A stretch of 64,000 nt of DNA, from the NCBI RefSeq assembly GCF_034720595.1, contig NZ_JAYESJ010000001.1, forward strand, positions 2,444,001-2,508,000. The letters run 5' to 3'. Shown here in pieces: positions 1 to 8,598 of the stretch. Source of the stretch: Rhizobium sp. CC-YZS058 (GTDB taxonomy: Bacteria; Pseudomonadota; Alphaproteobacteria; Rhizobiales; Rhizobiaceae). Each line of letters opens with the position of its first letter. Position 1 is the first letter of the stretch. Below the pieces are notes generated by a model. That model saw nothing but the letters and a program-made list of their open reading frames with translations, ran no database searches and had not been told where the DNA came from. Position numbers and translations under genes: made by a program.

Positions 1-1
1 C

Positions 2-196
2 TGGAGCAACAACTGGCTGTCGGGGCGCCTGCGCACCGGCGATGTCGCGGATATGGACTGGTACAGCAACGAGGGCAATTGCGTGGTGCCCTTCCGCGTC
101 AGCTGGGACGGCTACGGTGCCGACGACTTCAAGCTCGACTGGTGCAAGGGCGTCAGCAATATCTACATGAAGGACAAAGGCTTTTCCTGGGATTGA
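2..196 (+). CDS. C-terminal part of a small exported-type protein (5' end outside window)
   Basis: An open frame enters from the left edge and ends at a TGA at 194-196. The 64 visible residues are rich in Trp, Asp and Gly, contain two Cys (in the segments EGNCVV and DWCKG) and end in GFSWD. The composition recalls small secreted alphaproteobacterial proteins of unknown role, but that is an impression and not an identification. The start, any signal peptide and most of the domain lie outside the window, so no function is assigned. Confidence 0.6.
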   Translation, partial: WSNNWLSGRLRTGDVADMDWYSNEGNCVVPFRVSWDGYGADDFKLDWCKGVSNIYMKDKGFSWD

Positions 197-267
197 CAGG
201 AGAGAAGAACAAGACCCACGCCTGCGACCCGGTGGCGCTGTCGCGCTCGCCGGGTCGCAGCAGCCGG

Positions 268-1059
268 CTAGAAGAGCGAGAGCTGATCGCCCGCCGCTGC
301 CTTGTTCGCCGCTCCCTTTTCCAGCGCTGCCTTCACGGCGGGAATTGCCGAAGCCCCTGGCGCGATCGGGTCCTGGAGCGAGGGATGGCTGTTGGCCACC
401 TTGTTCACCCGGTCGGAAACCGGGATCGCCTCGAACAGGTCGTCCGGTGCCGGCCGCATCAGGTCCATGACCTCGCGCGGCTCCTGCGTCTTGCAGTCGA
501 GCCACCGGTCCCGATCCTCTGGAGCAATCACCACCGGCATGCGTGAGTGGATCGGCGAAAGCGTGGCATTGGCTCCGGTCGTCAGCACGGCTGCCGTATC
601 GAGCTCCGACCCTTCTGCCGACGCCCAGGTTTCCATCAAACCGGCGAAACTGACGATCCCGCCCTGTTTCGGGCGGATCCAATAGGCCTGCGGCCGCGCG
701 CCGCTTTCCTTCGGCGGCCGATGCCATTCGTAGAATCCCGAGGCCGGGATGAGCACGCGCCGGTGGCGCAGCGCGGCGCGGAAGGAGGATTTGTCATGCG
801 CGGTCTCGGCGCGGGCATTGATCAGCAGCGGAAACTCTTTCGGATCCTCGGCCCATGCGGGCAGGAAACCCCAGCGGACGAGGAGCGGCCGGCGGGTCGG
901 CTGGTTGCTGCCGGGCTCTGGACGCTCGGCCGCGGTGACGATCAGCATGGGCTGCGTCGGCGCGATGTTGTAGCGCGGCGGGAAGGCTTCGAGGAAGGCG
1001 AGCGCCATGGATTCGGCTACCTCTTCCGGCATTGCAGTCAGCGCATAGCGTCCGCACAT
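268..1059 (-). CDS. yedK: SOS response-associated peptidase of the SRAP/YedK (HMCES) family
   Basis: This family forms a covalent thiazolidine crosslink to abasic sites in single-stranded DNA through Cys2 and so protects the lesion. The 263-residue protein starts MCGRYAL, which puts Cys2 directly after the initiator Met; this fixes the start at 1059 although the frame stays open further upstream. The other conserved residues are visible: Asn81 (INARAET), Glu111 (SGFYEW) and His171 (SPIHSRMPV). The length is slightly above the usual 220-240, through a charged tail ending in LSLF. It is transcribed towards the window edge and is divergent from the NUDIX gene. The family call is firm; SOS control was not tested, and no LexA box was identified. 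Confidence 0.93.
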   Translation of the reverse strand: MCGRYALTAMPEEVAESMALAFLEAFPPRYNIAPTQPMLIVTAAERPEPGSNQPTRRPLLVRWGFLPAWAEDPKEFPLLINARAETAHDKSSFRAALRHRRVLIPASGFYEWHRPPKESGARPQAYWIRPKQGGIVSFAGLMETWASAEGSELDTAAVLTTGANATLSPIHSRMPVVIAPEDRDRWLDCKTQEPREVMDLMRPAPDDLFEAIPVSDRVNKVANSHPSLQDPIAPGASAIPAVKAALEKGAANKAAAGDQLSLF

Positions 1060-1188
1060 GGCGATGGCTCCGTCTTCAGTTCGTCTGGCATCGACCCGGC
1101 ACGGCGGCAGGGACGGCTCTCGCGTGAGCCTGCGCTCGACTGCTATGTAAGAACGAATCGCGCGAAAAACCACAGTGAGAGCCCCCGT

Positions 1189-1620
1189 GTGACCCTGCCT
1201 TCCTCCGCCTCGCCTTCGCTTGCCTCCTCCGCCATCGTCGAGCGCGAAGGGCGCTATCTGCTCGTGCGCCGCTCCCGTCCGCCATCCGCCGCCATGTATG
1301 CCTTTCCCGGCGGGCGGGCCGAACCGGGCGAGACGCCGGCCGAAACGGCGCTGCGCGAATTGAAGGAGGAGACCGGACTGACCGGCCGGGACGCGACCCT
1401 CTTTGCCAGCTATGACCTGCCGCCGCTGACCATCGACGGGCCGACGACGCGGCATTTCTTTCTCTCCGTCTTCCGCGTCGTCGTGGATGGCGACGACCCC
1501 GCTGTGGCCGCCGACGACGCCGAAAGCCTTGGCTGGTTTACCGCCGCCGAAATCGCCAACCTACCCGCGCCCGACAGTGTGCGCGACTGTGTTGCCCGCC
1601 TCGAGGCGCTCTCCGCATGA
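1189..1620 (+). CDS. NUDIX hydrolase
   Basis: A small 143-residue NUDIX enzyme expected to hydrolyse a nucleoside diphosphate linked to another moiety. The Nudix box GX5EX7REUXEEXGU is complete at residues 42-64 (GRAEPGE, then RELKEETGL). The start is taken as the GTG at 1189, because the long upstream extension of the frame is only the shadow of the YedK gene and no in-frame ATG lies before the domain. Its TGA overlaps the ATG of the next gene (ATGA at 1617-1620), so the two are probably co-translated. The substrate cannot be read from sequence. Confidence 0.88.
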   Translation: MTLPSSASPSLASSAIVEREGRYLLVRRSRPPSAAMYAFPGGRAEPGETPAETALRELKEETGLTGRDATLFASYDLPPLTIDGPTTRHFFLSVFRVVVDGDDPAVAADDAESLGWFTAAEIANLPAPDSVRDCVARLEALSA

Positions 1621-2096
1621 GGATCTCCCCGCTTCACCCCTTCCAAACGCTGCGTGTCGCGACCGCAGTCCTGTCCACCTGTCTCATCCTGGCATCCGGC
1701 CCGGCACTCGCGCAGAAAGGCGCCGCCTCGGCGCCGGCCAAGGCCACTGTGCCTTCGCAGGACACATCCGCGGCCCCGCCGCCATCGCCGGCCGCACCCT
1801 ATGACGACCGTCTGATGCGGCTTTCGGAGATCCTGGGCTCCGTGGCCTATCTGCGCAGCCTGTGCGGCGCATCGGACAAGGACGCCTGGCGCGAGGCCAC
1901 GCAGCGCCTGATCGACCGGGAAACCAGCGCCGAAGCCGACCGAAAGGCCAAGCTTACAGCTGCCTTCAACCGCGGGTTCCGCAGCTTCGCCTCGGTCTAC
2001 ACCTCATGCACGGCATCGGCCGCGCTGGCGGATGAGCGCTATCGTGCCGAAGGCGCAACACTGACGGCGGAAATTGTGGCACGCTTCGGAAATTAA
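1617..2096 (+). CDS. TIGR02301-like exported protein
   Basis: A 159-residue protein with an N-terminal signal peptide (hydrophobic stretch about residues 14-32, ending ALAQ), then a Pro/Ala-rich linker to about residue 60. The helical domain carries features I associate with the alphaproteobacterial family TIGR02301: LRSLCG near residue 80 and FNRGFRSFA..Y..C near residue 125. Two Cys in the mature part could form a disulfide. The function of the family is unknown. It overlaps the NUDIX gene by four bases, as is common for this pair in rhizobia. A periplasmic location is inferred. Confidence 0.75.
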   Translation: MRISPLHPFQTLRVATAVLSTCLILASGPALAQKGAASAPAKATVPSQDTSAAPPPSPAAPYDDRLMRLSEILGSVAYLRSLCGASDKDAWREATQRLIDRETSAEADRKAKLTAAFNRGFRSFASVYTSCTASAALADERYRAEGATLTAEIVARFGN

Positions 2097-2239
2097 GCCT
2101 TAATTAACCTCTTTTCGCATGACGCCGTGTCGTTTCGGGAAAAGGCTGATAAAGTTGTTAAGACCGTGGTAAGAAGTGTCGCCCGCGATTCCAGACGCGG
2201 TGCCCATTTGTGAAAGCGTTATGTGGCATGGAAAGATCG

Positions 2240-2497
2240 ATGGAACAGAGCCTCAACGAAATCGACGACATGATCGTCCATGAGAAGATGCAGGCGGCTC
2301 TCGAACATCAGAACGAGGCCTGGGCGGACGGCATGGCGGACGGCATCGAGCCGGAAATCATCGCCGATGCAGCCATTGCGCTTGCCATGCGCGAGACCAT
2401 TCGCCTGCATGGCGAGGACAGCGCCGAGGCGCTGCTCAATGCGCTGCGCGAACGCATGCTCGCCGGCGAGTTTTCTCCCGAGCGGACGCTTCAATAG
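2240..2497 (+). CDS. Small conserved-type hypothetical protein (85 aa)
   Basis: An acidic, helical 85-residue protein beginning MEQSLNEIDDM, with no signal peptide or membrane segment. Alternative starts are a GTG at 2210 and an ATG at 2228. I prefer the ATG at 2240 because GGAAAG lies about six bases before it. The gene precedes the exported protein at 2509 by 11 bases and probably forms an operon with it. No domain is recognised and no role is proposed. Confidence 0.65.
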   Translation: MEQSLNEIDDMIVHEKMQAALEHQNEAWADGMADGIEPEIIADAAIALAMRETIRLHGEDSAEALLNALRERMLAGEFSPERTLQ

Positions 2498-2508
2498 GAC
2501 GAGGCGCA

Positions 2509-3231
2509 ATGACATCGACGAGCACAAGCCGGCCCCTGGCCGAACGATGGTCCGCGCTCGCCGTTGCAGCCTTCCTGGCGCTCGTCGCCGTTGAGCCGGC
2601 CTTCGCATTAAGCGAGTTGCGGACGATTCCTGGCGCTGAGGCGCCTGATGACCGCAAGAAGCCGGTGCAGGCGCCGGATGCGCCGTCCATCCCCCTGCCC
2701 GATCCTTTGGTCAACAAGCCCGTGCAGCCCGATCCGGACGCCGAGGCAGCGGACGAGCGCACGACGCCGGCCGAGGTACTGACCGACATCTCCAAGATCC
2801 CCGAGCCGGTCCGGCGCATGCGCCAGCTCATCGTCGAGGCGGCCGCCTCCGGCGATGTCGAGCGGCTGCGCCCGCTGTTCGGCAAGGGGGAGACCGCCAC
2901 CCAGGTCGGCGACGGATCCGACGAGGATCCGATCACCGCCATCAAGGAGCTTTCCGGCGATGGCGAGGGCCTGGAGACCATGGCGATCATGCTCGACGTC
3001 CTGTCCACGGGCTTCGTGCGGCTGGAGCCGGGCACGCCGGACGAACTCTATGTCTGGCCCTATTTCGTCGCCCGTCCGCTCGACCAGCTGAGCCCGCCGG
3101 AAAAGGTCGATCTTCTGCGCCTGATGACCGCCGGCGATTTCGCGAACATGCAGGAATTCGGCAGCTACAATTTCTACCGCATCGGCATCTCGCCGGATGG
3201 TCAATGGAAGTTCCTGGCCGGCGGCGACTGA
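2509..3231 (+). CDS. Exported hypothetical protein (240 aa)
   Basis: The N-terminus has a clear signal peptide (hydrophobic residues about 16-33, ending FALS). A Pro/Asp-rich linker to about residue 85 leads to a globular domain containing LRPLFGKGE, a conserved-looking YVWPYFVARPL segment and a C-terminal YRIGISPDGQWKFL. The C-terminal part resembles SH3-like or stress-response proteins of rhizobia, but no family can be named with confidence. It is probably periplasmic, and is transcribed with the small gene just upstream (11-base gap). The start ATG at 2509 follows GGACGAGGCGCA, a plausible ribosome site. Confidence 0.75.
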   Translation: MTSTSTSRPLAERWSALAVAAFLALVAVEPAFALSELRTIPGAEAPDDRKKPVQAPDAPSIPLPDPLVNKPVQPDPDAEAADERTTPAEVLTDISKIPEPVRRMRQLIVEAAASGDVERLRPLFGKGETATQVGDGSDEDPITAIKELSGDGEGLETMAIMLDVLSTGFVRLEPGTPDELYVWPYFVARPLDQLSPPEKVDLLRLMTAGDFANMQEFGSYNFYRIGISPDGQWKFLAGGD

Positions 3232-3313
3232 GCCTCTCTGGCCGGCCCCTCCTTATCTTGCGCCCTTCGAGCGGCGGGCCTATCTCTCACGGGCAACAGA
3301 GGATGGACCGATC

Positions 3314-4156
3314 ATGAGTCTTGCAGCCTTGCCCGACCGCGCGCTTCTCGCCGTCACCGGTGCCGATGCCGAGGATTTTCTACAGGGGCTGATCACCACC
3401 GATCTCGGCGCCCTCACCGTGGACGAAGTGCGGCCGGGCGCGCTGCTGACACCACAGGGCAAGATCCTCTTCGCCTTTCTCATCAGTCGCATCGATGGCG
3501 GCTTTCGGCTGGACACGACCGCCGATCAGGCACCCGCGCTCCTCAAGCGCCTGACCCTCTACAAGCTCCGAGCGGCGGTGACGCTGGCGCAGCTTGCGCC
3601 GACGCCGGTCGGCGTGAGCGCCGAGCCGAGGCCCGGCGCCCTGCGCGACGTCCGCTTCGAAACGGCCGGCACCCCGCTCTTTCGGCTCTATGGCGAAGAC
3701 GCCGCGGGCGATGCGGCGGCCTATGACGCCCATCGGATCGCGCTCGGCATTGCCGAGCCGGGCGCGGATTATGCGCTGCAGGACACCTTCCCCCATGATG
3801 TGCTGCTCGACAAGAATGGCGGCCTTTCCTTCCGCAAGGGCTGCTATGTCGGGCAGGAGGTGGTGTCGCGCATGCAGCATCGCGGCACGGCGCGGCGCCG
3901 GGTGGTGACGGTGGAAGCGGAAAGCCCGCTGCCCACCTCCGGCACCGAGCTGACGGCCGGCGGCAAGACGATCGGTACGCTCGGCAGCGTGTTGGGCCGC
4001 CGCGGCCTTGCCATCGTCCGCGTCGACAAGGTGGGCGATGCGCTGGCCACCGGCCTGCCGGTTCTTGCGGGGGAGCTGCCCGTGACGCTGGCTCTGCCTG
4101 CCTGGACGGGCCTGAGCTTCCCGACGGACAGCGCGGACGAGGCGCAGGGCGGATGA
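3314..4156 (+). CDS. ygfZ: YgfZ/GcvT-type folate-binding protein (Fe-S cluster maintenance)
   Basis: YgfZ proteins use tetrahydrofolate to support assembly or repair of certain iron-sulfur enzymes. The signature K-G-C-Y-x-G-Q-E is present as RKGCYVGQEVVSRMQ near residue 180, inside a GcvT-like fold that begins LPDRALLAVTGADAEDFLQG. The length of 280 residues fits the family. The ATG at 3314 is chosen because the domain begins at once after it; the longer frame from 3197 runs through the end of the previous gene. The stop overlaps the next start (ATGA at 4153-4156), which begins a tightly packed three-gene unit. Confidence 0.9.
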   Translation: MSLAALPDRALLAVTGADAEDFLQGLITTDLGALTVDEVRPGALLTPQGKILFAFLISRIDGGFRLDTTADQAPALLKRLTLYKLRAAVTLAQLAPTPVGVSAEPRPGALRDVRFETAGTPLFRLYGEDAAGDAAAYDAHRIALGIAEPGADYALQDTFPHDVLLDKNGGLSFRKGCYVGQEVVSRMQHRGTARRRVVTVEAESPLPTSGTELTAGGKTIGTLGSVLGRRGLAIVRVDKVGDALATGLPVLAGELPVTLALPAWTGLSFPTDSADEAQGG

Positions 4157-4758
4157 CGGCGCGCGCCTGGCAACGCATGCTTTCCGGCCGCAGGCTCGAC
4201 CTGCTCGACCCCTCGCCGCTCGATGTGGAACTCTCCGACATCGCGCATGGCCTTGCCCGCGTGGCCCGCTGGAACGGCCAGACTCGCGGCGACCATGCCT
4301 TTTCCGTCGCCCAGCACTCGCTGATCGTCGAGGATATCGTCCGCCGCCTCTATGACCCCGGCCCCGAGGCTTGCCTGCTGGCGCTGCTGCACGATGCGCC
4401 GGAATATGTGATCGGCGACATGATCTCGCCCTTCAAGGCGGTGGTCGGCGGCGGCTACAAAGGGGTGGAGAAACGGCTGGAGGCAGCCATTCACCTGCGC
4501 TTCGGCCTGCCCGCCACCATGCCGGCTGCCATCAAGGAGCGGATCAAGAAGGCAGATCAGGTGGCCGCCTATTTCGAGGCGACCCTGCTGGCCGGCTTCA
4601 CGCTGGAAGAGGGCCGCAAGCTGTTCGGCACGCCGCGCGGGATCAGCCGCGAGACGATCGCGATCGACCCGCTGCCGACGGCGGCGGCGCAATCGGCTTT
4701 TTCGGCACGGTTTGCGGCTTTGGAGGCGGAGCGGGCGGCGCTCGCCGCCGTGCCATGA
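4153..4758 (+). CDS. HD-domain hydrolase (YfbR-like)
   Basis: A 201-residue HD phosphohydrolase. Metal-binding motifs are visible as H55 (VAQHSLIV) and the HD pair 80-81 (LLHDAPEYVIGDM), followed by a downstream Asp in KKADQVAAYFE. The architecture resembles the 5'-nucleotidase YfbR group and the HD proteins that often sit beside YgfZ in alphaproteobacteria. It overlaps both neighbours by four bases (ATGA junctions at 4153 and 4755), so translation of the three proteins is probably coupled. The substrate is not known; nucleotide monophosphates are the family precedent. Confidence 0.85.
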   Translation: MTARAWQRMLSGRRLDLLDPSPLDVELSDIAHGLARVARWNGQTRGDHAFSVAQHSLIVEDIVRRLYDPGPEACLLALLHDAPEYVIGDMISPFKAVVGGGYKGVEKRLEAAIHLRFGLPATMPAAIKERIKKADQVAAYFEATLLAGFTLEEGRKLFGTPRGISRETIAIDPLPTAAAQSAFSARFAALEAERAALAAVP

Positions 4759-5273
4759 GCCTGATCGTCGTTTCGCCGCTGACGCGGATCGCCGAAATGG
4801 CCGTTCGGCACCAGTGCCGCGACATGCTGAGCCTAATGGCCGACGGCCATGATTTCCACCGGCCCGGGCTTATCCGGCCTGACCGCCATAAGACGATTCG
4901 TCTCAACGACATCGCTGCCGCGGCTGAAGGACTGGTTGAGCCGGCCGAGGTCCATGTCGAGGCCATTCTGGACGTCGCGCGCGCCTGGCAGCGGGAGCGG
5001 CCCCTGCTCGTTCACTGCTGGATGGGCGTCTCCCGTTCGCCAGCCGCCGCCCTTCTCGTCGCACTCGACGTCGCGCCCGACCAGGATGACCGCGCACTGG
5101 TGCAGCGTCTGCGCGCTGCCTCGCCCTTTGCCACACCCAATCCGCGCCTGGTCGAAATCGGCGACGCCCGGCTGAAGCGCGGCGGCCGGCTGATTGCCGC
5201 GGTCAAGGAGATCGGCCGGGGAGCGGATGCGGATGGTGACACGCCCTTCGTCTTCTCCGCCGTGCCGCTGTGA
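4755..5273 (+). CDS. Tyrosine-phosphatase-like protein
   Basis: A 172-residue protein with the Cys-based phosphatase loop C-x5-R at Cys88-Arg94 (LVHCWMGVSRSPAA). This is the P-loop of protein tyrosine and dual-specificity phosphatases. The upstream segment (HRPGLIRPDRHKTIRLND) could hold the general acid Asp, which I cannot assign with confidence. It is the third gene of the overlapping ygfZ-HD unit. Conserved relatives occur in rhizobia at the same place. The substrate is unknown. The start ATG at 4755 is set by the four-base overlap with the HD gene. Confidence 0.8.
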   Translation: MSLIVVSPLTRIAEMAVRHQCRDMLSLMADGHDFHRPGLIRPDRHKTIRLNDIAAAAEGLVEPAEVHVEAILDVARAWQRERPLLVHCWMGVSRSPAAALLVALDVAPDQDDRALVQRLRAASPFATPNPRLVEIGDARLKRGGRLIAAVKEIGRGADADGDTPFVFSAVPL

Positions 5274-5286
5274 CGGGGCGCGCGCC

Positions 5287-6240
5287 ATGACGGTCGAGAT
5301 CGGACTGAATGCCGCCATCGTTTCGGTGGCGGAGCGAAGCCCGCGCATTCTGGTCGCAACCGGGGAGGATCTGCGCGACGCCCTGCCCTTCGGACCCTTC
5401 GACACGGCCCGTCACCGCACGTTCGAGACCAGCCTGCGCGCCCATGTCGAGGATCAGACCGCGCTCGATCTCGGCTATATCGAGCAGCTTTACACCTTCG
5501 GCGATCGCGGCCGGCATGGACCGGAGACGCAGGCGGACCGGCATATCGTCTCCGTCGGCTATCTGGCGCTGACTCGCGCCGACCCTGACGCCGCGCTTCG
5601 TCTCTCCGGCGCCGGCGTGTTGTGGCGCGACTGGTATGTCTATCTGCCTTGGGAAGACTGGCGGGCCGGGCGGCCGTCTCTGATCGACCGGGTAATCTTG
5701 CCGGCGCTGATGCGCTGGGCAAGCACGGGCGGCGCGCCGATCACCGCACAACGCCGGTCCCGCCTGCGCCTCGCCTTCGGCACGGATGATTTTCCCTGGG
5801 ACGAAGAGCGCGTTCTGGAGCGCTACGAGCTTCTCTACGAGGCGGGCCTCGTTGCGGAAGCCATGATCGACCGAGGCTCCGCAGATGCCTCCGCTGCCGG
5901 TGAGGGCCCCCTGCAGACCGGCAGCGGGCGCGCCATGCAGCATGATCATCGCCGGATCGTCGCCACCGCCATTGCGCGGCTGCGCGGCAAGATCAAATAC
6001 CGCCCGGTCATTTTCGAGCTGATGCCGCCCGAATTCACCCTGACCGATCTGCAGGCCACGGTGGAGGCGATTTCCGGCCGCCACCTGCACAAGCAGAATT
6101 TTCGCCGGCTGGTCGAGGGGGCCGAGCTGGTAGAGCCGACGGGCATGAGCACGGCGGCCACTGGCGGTCGGCCGGCGGCCTTGTTCCGCTTCCGCCGGCA
6201 GATCCTCGACGAACGTCCCGCCCCGGGCCTCAAGGTCTGA
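5287..6240 (+). CDS. nadQ: NadQ-type transcriptional regulator of NAD biosynthesis (Nudix-like + winged helix)
   Basis: The 317-residue protein has an N-terminal Nudix-like fold without a functional Nudix box. A C-terminal region (about 235-290) has KYRPVIFELMP, FTLTDLQATVEAISG and KQNFRRLVE, the typical winged-helix end of NrtR-like regulators. This matches the COG4111/NadQ group, which comparative genomics links to repression of nadA-nadB-nadC in Rhizobiales. The nad genes lie only 4-9 kb away, and a dyad site sits in front of nadA (14812-14826). I am fairly sure of the family; direct control of nadA is inferred. The start ATG at 5287 leaves a 13-base gap to the phosphatase-like gene. Confidence 0.8.
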   Translation: MTVEIGLNAAIVSVAERSPRILVATGEDLRDALPFGPFDTARHRTFETSLRAHVEDQTALDLGYIEQLYTFGDRGRHGPETQADRHIVSVGYLALTRADPDAALRLSGAGVLWRDWYVYLPWEDWRAGRPSLIDRVILPALMRWASTGGAPITAQRRSRLRLAFGTDDFPWDEERVLERYELLYEAGLVAEAMIDRGSADASAAGEGPLQTGSGRAMQHDHRRIVATAIARLRGKIKYRPVIFELMPPEFTLTDLQATVEAISGRHLHKQNFRRLVEGAELVEPTGMSTAATGGRPAALFRFRRQILDERPAPGLKV

Positions 6241-6278
6241 GCGTTCAAACCGGCTCGCCGCCCACTCCGTCCGAAGGC

Positions 6279-6304
6279 GACACCGGAGGCTGCCCTCCGG
6301 TGTC
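6279..6304. terminator. Stem-loop between convergent nadQ and ABC exporter genes
   Basis: A perfect 11-bp stem (GACACCGGAGG / CCTCCGGTGTC) closes a four-base CTGC loop. It lies between the stop of nadQ (plus) and the stop of the ABC gene (minus), so it can serve both directions. There is no T-tract on either side, so it may act as a Rho-independent terminator only weakly. Confidence 0.6.
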
Positions 6305-6310
6305 CCGTCA

Positions 6311-8101
6311 TCATGCCACGATGCCCTTCGTCAGCTCCAGCGCCTGGCGCTCGAACAGGCGGCGATAGATGCCGCCGTTCATCCGGACGAGCGCCTGGTG
6401 CGTGCCCTCCTCCACGATCCGGCCCTTGTCGAAGACGAGAAGCCGGTCGAGCGCGCGGACGGTCGACAGACGGTGGGCGATCACCAGCGTCGTGCGGCCT
6501 TTCATCAGCCGCTCCATCGCCTCCTGGATCTGCTGCTCGCTCTCGCTGTCGAGACTGGAGGTCGCCTCGTCGAAGATCAGCACGGGTGTGTCCGCCAGGA
6601 AGGCCCGGGCGATGGACACGCGCTGGCGCTCGCCCCCCGAGAGCTTCACCCCGCGTTCGCCGACCAGCGTCTCGTATCCCCTCGGCAAGCCGAGAATGAA
6701 GTCGTGCACGCTTGCCTGCCGCGCCGCCTCCTCGATCTCCAGCCGCGATGCGCCGGGACGGGCATAGGCGATGTTTTCCGCCAGCGTCCGGTGGAACAGG
6801 ATCGGATCCTGCTGGACGATGGCGATCTGCCGCCTCAGGCTTGCCTGCGTGACGCCGGCAATATCCTGCCCATCGATGCGGATCGCCCCGGCATCGACGT
6901 CGTAGAGCCGCTGGATCAGCTTGACGAAGGTTGTCTTGCCGGACCCGGAATGCCCCACCAGACCGACCCGCTCGCCCGGCCGGATGGTGACCGAGAAGTC
7001 CTCATAGAGCGGCGACGGATGGACTCCATAGCGGAAGGTGACGCGATCGAAGACGATGCCGCCACCGTCGATTGCGATCGCTTCGGCCCCCGGTCTGTCT
7101 TCGACATCGAGCGTCAGCTGCGCAATCTCGACCAGTTCCTCCATATCGTTGACGGCGCGCTGCAGATCCCGGAAGTTCTGCCCGACCGAGCGCAGATGGC
7201 CCTGCAGAACGAAGAACATCGCCAGCACGAAGGTAATGTCGCCCGGCGTGGCCGAGCCGCTCTTCCACAGGAGGAGGCCGGTGCCGAGGATGCTCGTCTG
7301 CATCGCCACCATCAGGCCATGCTGGCTCGTTCCGTTGACCAACCCGCGATTCCACGTTCGAACGGTGCGGCGCTTCCATTTCGACAGGACCTTTTCCAGC
7401 CGCGCATCCTCGCGCGCCTCCGCGCCGAAGGCCTTCACCACGGCATTGCAGCTGATCGCATCCGCCAGCGCGCCGCCGACCTTCGTGTCCCATTCGTTCG
7501 AGAGCTTAGCGGCCGGCGAAACATAGCCGGTCGAAAGCAGCACCGTCACCGCGATGTAGGAGATGGCGCCGAGAGCCACGATCAGCCCCATGACCGGCCA
7601 GCGGCTGCCCAGCACCAGGGTGGCACCCAGCAGGCAGAAGAGCGACGGAATCATCGCAACGAGCAGCACTTCGTTCAAGGCGTCGACCGCCCACATGCCG
7701 CGGCTGATCTTGCGGACGGTCGAGCCGGCAAAGCTGTTGGCATGCCACTCGGCGGACAAACGCTGGACCTTCTGAAAGCCGTCCTGCGCCACATCGACCA
7801 TCATGACGATGCTCAGCGTGATCAGTCCCTGGATCGAGGCCCAGGTCAGAATGACGGCGGCGATGCTCAACGCAATGGCGAAGAGGAAGGCATGGACGGC
7901 GTCATCGGCGGTGCCACCGCCCGCAATCGCATCGATGATGTGGCCGGAAAAGATCGGTACGAAGACCTCCGCCAGAGTACCGGCACCGATCGCCAGGATC
8001 GTGGCGCCAACCATCACGCGATGCTGCGTCCAGCGGTGAAAGAGAAAGCCGAAGACTTTCCTGTAAGCGTCCGTGCGAAAATTGAATTTCCTGCGAGCCA
8101 T
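6311..8101 (-). CDS. ABC exporter, fused membrane and ATP-binding domains
   Basis: A 596-residue half-transporter of the MsbA/MDR type, expected to work as a homodimer in the inner membrane. The N-terminal half holds about six transmembrane helices. The ATPase half shows Walker A (GHSGSGKTT), signature LSGGERQRVSIARAF, Walker B (VLIFDEATSSLD) and the switch His (VIAHRLSTV). The start is set at the ATG at 8101 (MARRKFNF), since the frame further upstream has no family-like sequence. The substrate is unknown. A small ORF with a strong ribosome site lies about 137 bases upstream on the same strand. Confidence 0.9.
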   Translation of the reverse strand: MARRKFNFRTDAYRKVFGFLFHRWTQHRVMVGATILAIGAGTLAEVFVPIFSGHIIDAIAGGGTADDAVHAFLFAIALSIAAVILTWASIQGLITLSIVMMVDVAQDGFQKVQRLSAEWHANSFAGSTVRKISRGMWAVDALNEVLLVAMIPSLFCLLGATLVLGSRWPVMGLIVALGAISYIAVTVLLSTGYVSPAAKLSNEWDTKVGGALADAISCNAVVKAFGAEAREDARLEKVLSKWKRRTVRTWNRGLVNGTSQHGLMVAMQTSILGTGLLLWKSGSATPGDITFVLAMFFVLQGHLRSVGQNFRDLQRAVNDMEELVEIAQLTLDVEDRPGAEAIAIDGGGIVFDRVTFRYGVHPSPLYEDFSVTIRPGERVGLVGHSGSGKTTFVKLIQRLYDVDAGAIRIDGQDIAGVTQASLRRQIAIVQQDPILFHRTLAENIAYARPGASRLEIEEAARQASVHDFILGLPRGYETLVGERGVKLSGGERQRVSIARAFLADTPVLIFDEATSSLDSESEQQIQEAMERLMKGRTTLVIAHRLSTVRALDRLLVFDKGRIVEEGTHQALVRMNGGIYRRLFERQALELTKGIVA

Positions 8102-8237
8102 GAGACACTGTCCGGCACGCGCGCAACGGCGGCCGGTCCCTTGGTTGAGGGTGAAAAACGGATGGCCGGATGGCGCGGACATCTCTGTCCGGCCGGGCCA
8201 GGTCAAAGCATTGGGAAGAGACTGCGTGAGCGAGACC

Positions 8238-8342
8238 TCAGGCGGCCGCGCGCATAATGACCGGTCGGGCGGCCATCCCCTGAAGGCGGGAAACAGGAGC
8301 GACGATTCCCATGCGGAGGATGCCGGTGAATGCTTGTGTCAT
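8238..8342 (-). CDS. Possible 34-residue small protein or leader peptide upstream of the ABC exporter
   Basis: The minus strand reads GCAGGAGGCGTGC directly before an ATG at 8342, an almost ideal Shine-Dalgarno with good spacing. The 34-codon frame begins MTQAFTGILRMGIVAP and ends ...VIMRAAA at a TGA at 8238-8240. It is basic and amphipathic without acidic residues. It could be a membrane-associated microprotein or a translated leader for the exporter. Support is only the ribosome site and the open frame; conservation is not known. Confidence 0.45.
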   Translation of the reverse strand: MTQAFTGILRMGIVAPVSRLQGMAARPVIMRAAA

Positions 8343-8502
8343 GCACGCCTCCTGCGCTGGTGGGGAACGATGGTGCCTGTGTAGCGAAGATTCGCGGAGG
8401 CGCCAAGCCTCTCTTTAGGACTTCCTAAGATTCATGCAGAAATGCCACAACCATCGTCGGCCGGTGGCCGACCTTCCTGCAGCGGCGGTCGTCAGAACGC
8501 GG

Positions 8503-8538
8503 GAACGACCGCCACAGGCTAGCCTGTAGCGGTCGTTC
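8503..8538. repeat. 36-bp near-perfect inverted repeat downstream of sodC
   Basis: GAACGACCGC at 8503-8512 pairs with GCGGTCGTTC at 8529-8538, and the inner CACAGGCT / AGCCTGTA pairs with one mismatch, leaving almost no loop. It lies about 60 bases after the sodC stop on the minus strand. It probably folds as a long hairpin ending the sodC transcript, though no T-run follows. Confidence 0.6.
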
Positions 8539-8598
8539 GGAGATCCGTTTGTCGTAAATCGTTCATCGCGCCTACAGAGGGTGCCGAACGCTCAAGCC

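Noticed and set aside
8203..8406. Minus-strand 67-codon frame upstream of the ABC exporter
   Set aside because: Low-complexity Arg/Ser/His composition and no ribosome site; the 34-codon frame at 8238-8342 in another phase is better supported.
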